Shown here: positions 59,701 to 64,000 of the stretch, one piece after another
Position numbering within the stretch: the first letter of the stretch is position 1
How the letters are laid out: the number at the start of each line of letters is the position of its first letter
Assembly (NCBI RefSeq): GCF_037975245.1
Contig: NC_092579.1
Location: 18,287,678 to 18,351,677 of the forward strand
Reading direction: 5' to 3'
DNA from: Apostichopus japonicus
Lineage: Eukaryota; Echinodermata; Holothuroidea; Aspidochirotida; Stichopodidae
DNA length: 64,000 nt
Notes under the pieces: model-generated
Told to the model about the DNA's origin: nothing
The model's database searches: none
What the model saw: the letters and a program-made list of their open reading frames with translations, nothing else
Translations under genes and position numbers: made by a program

Positions 59701-61868
59701 TTCCCCCTTATTCAAGGGGCGCGTGCTCCGTGAGACTGCATCGCGCGCAGCGTCCTTCTGCTATCTGGATCAGTCAATATGTATATGGTTACTATTTTGT
59801 TCGTGTGGCCCATCCATTTTAGAAGCAGACTAATTGATCTATAACTTTAGATGTTGAACTTGGATGTCCAGTCACTTTGACATATGTCTCACTAGTAAAT
59901 TGTCGCCAAGAGACCCTTTTGGGGGTGGTGTGTGTGTGTGGGGGGGGGGCCTGTTACCTGTCAGAAATAAAGGCAGAGGAACTTAAAACAGAAGAACATT
60001 GCTTGATAATATTCGCAACTTCCGTTCAGCCTATGCATATTCTATACTTTATGAGATGTAATTAAGCCATTATGCATGGCAGGAAGATTCAACGACTCAC
60101 ATAGCGTCTAATTATTAACTATACTAATTAATTAAACACGAATGAATCAGACTGGCTGTGTCTTCTGCTGAAGTTGTTGCGTGCGGGGAAAATTTTCCTT
60201 CATTACACAGCTAACCTTTTAAATAAAAGGAATTGACTGTGATATTGTGTTACGTTAATATGTATTCAATTCTGTTGAAATATTCATATGTAATTTTATT
60301 TTGTTTCACATCCAAATTTTTTCCATTCTTAATTGTAAACGTGGCAAAATCGATAATTAAAACTAATTTATCAAATTGACCTCCTTTTTTTGTTTAGACT
60401 AATATTAAAATCATATTTATATATTCATCAGGCTCAGCGTCTTGCATCCTAGAGCTGTTCGAACCGAGCGTCCCATGAAGGTTTTTGAATCACGTGATTA
60501 CCAGGATCACGTGCGACTGACTGAAAAAGTTGATGAAGTCACGAATAAAATGTTTCAGGAACGACTTGATCAATTCGCAAATGCATTTAAGCCGGAAGGT
60601 CAAGCACAAGATCCGGAAGAGGTAGGCCATTAATTATTGCATTACTCACGCGCATTTGATCGCCCAAATATTCGCAACTATTATACTGAAGCGAATTGGG
60701 CAAACCTTCATGGACAGTGCTGCTCAATTTGTTAAAGGCCAATGAATACGTTGAAATCCTTTAAAACTACGTTATCAAGTGTTCGCTATGCAGACTATAG
60801 TGTCGTAAGTACGTAACTACCCCGGGCTAGTTCAATGTACGGCAGTGGCGTAGGAAGGTACTTTTGAGTGGGGGGGGGCTGAAGTTGATGGCCGGCCTGG
60901 GGGAGGGGTCTAAGGGGAGGGGGTGTCCCCCTTTGGATTTTTTTTTGCATTTCCAGGTGGCCTCAGATGCAATTTGGTGCAATATAGCACACTTCAACCC
61001 ACCCACTCCATTTTGTATATAATTTTGCATTTTCACCTGGCCTTAGATGCAATTTGGTGCTCCAAATGAGATTTTTTTTCTCATTTGGAAATGAAAAAGG
61101 GGTTTTCTGACTTGCGAAGCGGGGGGGGCGGAATGATACTTCCGCCCCTCCACATTTTTCACCGGGGGGGCTGGCGCCCCCCCCCAGCCCCCCCGGTTCC
61201 TACGCCCTTGATGTACGGTACTGTGGCACTATCAGAATTACTTCCGAGCCAAATCTCAAAACTAATGTACAGTAAGCATAACGTCACATTACATCGAATT
61301 TTGAAGACAATTAACTACTGAATGATACACAAACGCTAAACACTAAACGGTTGTAACTATATAGTTTGGAAAGAATTACGGATTAACAATATGGCAGTAT
61401 AGCAAATCTATATTAGTAACATACAAGTACTATTTACATATCTATCTATCTATATATGTGTGTGTATATTTGAGAATTCAGTACAGTGCCAAAACTTCCA
61501 GCCTCTACCGGGGTTCGAACCCGGGACTCCCGCTTTATATATATTTAGCTAACACCCTAACCAACTAGGCCATTCTATCGGTTTGTTAAATCGCCGACCA
61601 AATTCCTAGTACAACGATTACGCATATCTTTCAGTAACATAATAATTTAACACATTAATGTCATTTATTATGTCATTTATTCTTGTTACATTGTTTTCCC
61701 ATTGCTTAGACGGCCAAAATAATCAAAGATATCACTGAAAAAGAAGAACCATTCGCAGTCTACCAATCAGACCAGATAGGTGTTTACGTCGCCAGCACAT
61801 TCTACAAAGATACAACAGGAGAAGCCCTTGTAAAACACGTTAGGAGTACCCTGGAGCATACCAACTGA
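56738..61868 (+). CDS. Short-chain dehydrogenase/reductase of the 17beta-HSD1/RDH8 type, five coding exons, possible pseudoenzyme
   Basis: Exons 56,738-57,005, 57,849-58,028, 58,454-58,550, 60,432-60,621 and 61,710-61,868 join in phase with GT/AG borders (donors GTAAGT, GTGAGT, GTTTGT and GTAGGC) to give 297 residues, a normal length for this family. The family reduces steroids or retinal with NADP(H). Visible features are the Rossmann glycine motif TGCSFGLG (residues 10-17), VWAAVR with Arg39, typical of NADP use, the ID at about 65, and MEINLFGHARLIHLLIPGM before the Ser strand (Ser144). Departures are NNAV instead of NNAG (91-94), Phe158 at the active-site Tyr position of YxxxK (FNEYFSGSK; Lys162 kept, Tyr157 one place early), and HPRAVRT where GPVxT is usual. 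No stop or frame break occurs, so it looks maintained. Introns hold a Penelope fragment, a hAT-type element and a tRNA-like sequence. The ATG is preceded by probable 3' splice sites at 56,670 and 56,729, so a 5' non-coding exon is likely. Confidence 0.85.
57757..57781 (+). other. G-quadruplex-type motif in SDR intron 1
   Basis: Four runs of four or five G separated by CA, CA and AT, 68 bp before exon 2, on the coding strand. It would form in the transcript as well as in DNA. Any effect on splicing is inference. Confidence 0.6.
58640..58860 (-). mobile_element. Penelope-type terminal fragment in SDR intron 3
   Basis: The minus strand contains CTGAAGAAGATCCTGC and GATCGAAACGTCAGGCC, a signature found in terminal repeats of Penelope-like elements. 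It is flanked by sequence with self-complementary AAGGTTGAATGGGCTCAACC near 58,763. No coding part is present and the boundaries are approximate. Confidence 0.5.
58661..58699 (-). ncRNA. Hammerhead-ribozyme-like motif in SDR intron 3
   Basis: On the minus strand the order is GCCT, CTGAAGA, one extra A, GATC-loop-GATC, GAAAC, GTC, AGGC. Stem I (GCCT/AGGC) is perfect. Stem II is GATC/GATC with one bulged A. Stem III is minimal (AC/GT). All core bases of CUGANGA and GAAA are present. Minimal stem III forms in Penelope elements are thought to act as dimers. It lies antisense to the SDR transcript, so it would not cleave the SDR pre-mRNA in cis. Confidence 0.5.
60843..61210. mobile_element. Non-autonomous hAT-type element, 368 bp, in SDR intron 4
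   Basis: The ends are CAGTGGCGTAGGAAGG and the inverted CAAGGGCGTAGGAACC (13 of 16 match). It is flanked by the 8-bp duplication ATGTACGG (60,835-60,842 and 61,211-61,218). The interior is G-rich on the left, including a quadruplex-type stretch near 60,900-60,926, and has a direct repeat of ATGCAATTTGGTGC (60,967 and 61,047). No transposase is present. Confidence 0.85.
61497..61585 (-). other. tRNA-like sequence (SINE head or tRNA pseudogene) in SDR intron 4
   Basis: The minus strand reads ATGGCCTAGTTGGTTAGG (A-box-like) and, 40 bp on, GGGTTCGAACCCC (B-box consensus). The acceptor-stem halves do not pair and the anticodon region is AT-rich (AAATATATATAAA), so a functional tRNA is unlikely. 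Confidence 0.5.
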
Positions 61869-62179
61869 CCTTTGACCCTGTTCTTTAAAGTCCGGGGCAG
61901 ATAATACGCAATTAACGTAATTTAAAGGGGACATCAGCCAAACCATCAGCTATGGCGTACCAGGCATAGAAATCTTTGTCAAGAACAACTCAACCGCAAA
62001 CCTGGAAAATACTATTTTCCAGATGTGATATATCCTAGTTTTAAAAGTATCTTGGAGATGACATTCGTAAATCTGTGATATTATAATACCAATATTATAT
62101 GTAACCTGGTAATTTCCCTTCCCCTGCTTTTTTTTTCATACTTTCAATGTAGATTGTTTACAGTGTTGGCATCGAAACA

Positions 62180-62185
62180 AATAAA
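62180..62185 (+). terminator. Probable polyadenylation signal of the SDR gene
   Basis: AATAAA 312 bp after the stop codon, the first canonical hexamer downstream. It implies a 3' UTR of about 330 bases, ending just before the hAT-type element at 62,259. Confidence 0.55.
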
Positions 62186-62258
62186 TGCCCATCATTAGCT
62201 CATGTTAAGAGCCGCAATATTTTAGATTCAGCATTTTACAAAACCCATCACCAAATAG

Positions 62259-62554
62259 CAGGCGCGTAGCCAAGGGGGGCGAAGGGGGCAGCCGGCCCCC
62301 CCCCCCCCTTGAGCATATTTTTCAAATTTTGTTTTAATGTTTTTATGATATCGCAAGTATTTTCAAACGAGAAAATGTTAAGATGCAAGTCAAAAGGCCC
62401 GGGAAGTGCCATTTCCAGCGATCTGGGAGGCATTTTCAGTCAAAATTTTCTTGTACGCTTCGCGCCAACTCATGGTGGCGCTACGCTTAGATAATTTGCA
62501 ATGCCGAATCTACAGTTTCGCCCCTCCCTTGGCAAATTCCTGGCTACGCGCCTG
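62259..62554. mobile_element. Non-autonomous hAT-type element, 296 bp, with 8-bp target duplication
   Basis: The ends are CAGGCGCGTAGCCA and its exact reverse complement (14 bp). It is flanked by CCAAATAG on both sides (62,251-62,258 and 62,555-62,562). The interior has a C run near 62,296-62,308 and GGTGGCGCTACGCTTAGATA, shared with several relatives in the window. No coding capacity. Confidence 0.9.
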
Positions 62555-62655
62555 CCAAATAGTAAAAACATTGTTATTAATAATTCAAAACGATTCAAAA
62601 TATGAAACACTTGTAGCTCGATGATTTAGACTTCAGTCTGTGATATCTCACAAAA

Positions 62656-62840
62656 CAGGCGCGTATCCAGGATTTTCTAACCCGGGGGGCGCGAATTACT
62701 ATCTAAGCGGAGCGCCACCATCGGTTGGCGCGGAGCGTACAAGAAAATTTCTGGCTTTGATACCCCCCAGATCACCGGAAATGACACTTCTCGGGCTTGA
62801 AAATGACCAACCAAATGTACACTTTTGCCTGAGAACCAAG
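62656..62840 (+). mobile_element. hAT-type element, one end only
   Basis: CAGGCGCGTATCCAGG is followed by AGCGGAGCGCCACCATCGG and TTGGCGCGGAGCGTACAAGA, the same family as 62,259-62,554 but in the opposite orientation. The other end and a matching target duplication were not found. The right limit is approximate. Confidence 0.65.
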
Positions 62841-63330
62841 TATTTCTCAATTTTTTTTCCATCCATAACCTTTTTGAAGATTGTCACCAGTCACACATCA
62901 TGTTCGACCTCATTGCATGTCCTATGGATCATTGCTTTTGTAGGCGATTCTACGTTACGGCCCACAATATCCGAAAGCCCCACTTTTCAAGGTTTTAAGC
63001 CCATTATTTGTTAAGAATTTGAAAATTCACATTTCTCGTGAATAAAAATCACTTGAAAACATACCCATAATGTTGCACAAAATTCAATCTATGGACAACC
63101 AATAGGGAAAAACCTCCTTGAACCCCTAATAGACAGGTACAAATTGCACGAGTAGAGGAAAGTATGATGAAGAATGTTGGTGAGGAAATTTTGGAAAATT
63201 CAGACACAGTTAATTTATTGGTGTACAAATATTAAAACCTCTTATTATGGCTATTATAAAACTTGGTTGAAGGAAATGAAAAATAGCAGATATTTCCGAT
63301 ATCAGGTATATCGAAACCGAACACTACACA
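62841..63330. other. Stretch without recognised gene
   Basis: Anonymous AT-rich sequence between hAT-type elements. It may include the unrecognised remainder of the element starting at 62,656. Confidence 0.35.
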
Positions 63331-63761
63331 CATAGGCGTAGGTCCCGTAGGAGGCGGGGCTGCAGCCCCCACCCCCCGCCCCGCAACCATTTTTTCGGGC
63401 ACCTACTGAGAGAAAAATAAATAGCAATGAATAGCTTAAAAATGATCTCCTTAATTGGTAATTAAAATAAAGTTCTAAGATTGGCCGACATTACTACTGT
63501 AAAAGAGAGTTTGACATAAATGGATCTGTATGGTTTTTCTCCATCTACATAAGACATTTGGTTGTTTACATTAGCATCCGGCGGTATACTGTGCTACTTT
63601 CACGGACCGTAAGGTACACGAAGCCATGCAATGTAATGACCGATGCTTGCTTATATGATATTGGCATCGATATGTTGAACGCGCGCAAAGCGCGCGAAAA
63701 ATTTTGGCTTTTTTTTCGGGCAAGTCGTTACAGCCCCAAATCCAATTGGGCTACGCCTTCG
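63331..63761. mobile_element. Probable hAT-type element, 431 bp
   Basis: It starts CATAGGCGTAGG and ends CTACGCCTTCG; most of the terminal bases pair as an inverted repeat (AGGCGTAG). It is flanked by ACTACACA on both sides (63,323-63,330 and 63,762-63,769); the direct repeat can be extended to ACTACACACATAG, which makes the exact ends uncertain. The segment TTTTCGGGCAAGTCGTTACA near 63,713 also occurs in the element at 15,301-16,052 (near 15,832), linking the two. Confidence 0.65.
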
Positions 63762-63862
63762 ACTACACACATAGACAGTTTTTGAGGCTGTTCATCGTGG
63801 AACAGGCATTTCAATGCTCACTGATATGATGTTATATCTGCTCTTTGCTTTACAAATTCGAG

Positions 63863-64000
63863 CAGGCGTGTAGCGAGTAATTGCCAAGGGAGGGGCGAAG
63901 CCTGTATGCAAACTATCTAAGCGAAGCGCCACCATGAGTTGGCGCGAAGCGTACAAGAAAAATTTTGGCCGAAAATGCCTCCCAGATCGCTGGAAATGAC
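63863..64000 (+). mobile_element. hAT-type element cut by the window edge
   Basis: CAGGCGTGTAGCGAG is followed by AAGCGAAGCGCCACCATGAG and TTGGCGCGAAGCGTACAAGA, a close relative of the reverse complement of 62,259-62,554. The right end lies outside the window. Confidence 0.75.

Noticed and set aside
61497..61585. Functional tRNA gene
   Set aside because: B box is good but the acceptor stem does not pair and the anticodon arm is AT-rich and irregular; better as a SINE head or pseudogene.

Overview
The window is AT-rich, repeat-dominated eukaryotic DNA, most likely from a marine invertebrate and plausibly a deuterostome such as an echinoderm. The pointers are one spliced metazoan gene of the 17beta-HSD1/RDH8 short-chain dehydrogenase type, a broken multi-pass receptor gene that reads like the gustatory-receptor (Gr) superfamily, tRNA-derived SINEs, a Penelope-like element, many short hAT-type elements, and foldback-like elements whose inverted arms are made of short tandem repeats (an architecture known from sea urchin TU elements). 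The organism call is inference.

Layout. 1-10.5 kb: tandem array of a ~197-bp monomer interrupted by spacer modules and organised in nearly identical 3.3-kb higher-order units. 10.6-11.9 kb: two diverged copies of one sequence. 12-15.06 kb: a 5'-truncated, frameshifted Jockey/CR1-group LINE. 15.2-16.3 kb: a SINE split by an inserted hAT-type element. 17.3-18.2 kb: a small foldback element. 19.4-20.3 kb and 37.1-38.3 kb: two related arms carrying a 42-bp repeat. 22.2-33.4 kb: about 150 copies of a 45-bp hairpin-forming repeat in seven blocks separated by a ~705-bp spacer. 33.5-36.7 kb: Gr-like pseudogene (or misassembled gene) between arrays of opposite orientation. 38.3-46.4 kb: ~40-bp AT-rich satellite with higher-order structure. 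46.4-50.4 kb: anonymous DNA, satellite outliers, a possible inserted element and a 21-bp minisatellite. 50.4-54.6 kb: no gene seen. 54.6-55.3 kb: 3' end of a Penelope-like element on the minus strand with a GIY-YIG nuclease and a hammerhead-like motif. 56.7-62.2 kb: the one convincing intact gene, five coding exons encoding a 297-residue SDR. 62.2-64 kb: a cluster of short hAT-type elements, several with 8-bp target duplications.

The most interesting points are: (i) the SDR gene is fully open and correctly spliced on paper, yet three cofactor/active-site motifs depart from the family, so it may be a pseudoenzyme; (ii) the Gr-like gene lies between inverted repeat arrays and has two frame breaks and no recognisable last membrane segment; (iii) two hammerhead-ribozyme-like motifs, one in a Penelope remnant and one in an SDR intron; (iv) the first satellite's monomers carry exon-like signals (branch point, pyrimidine tract, AG, purine-rich open stretch, GT). 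Most long open frames in the arrays are by-products of repeat lengths divisible by three and are not called genes.
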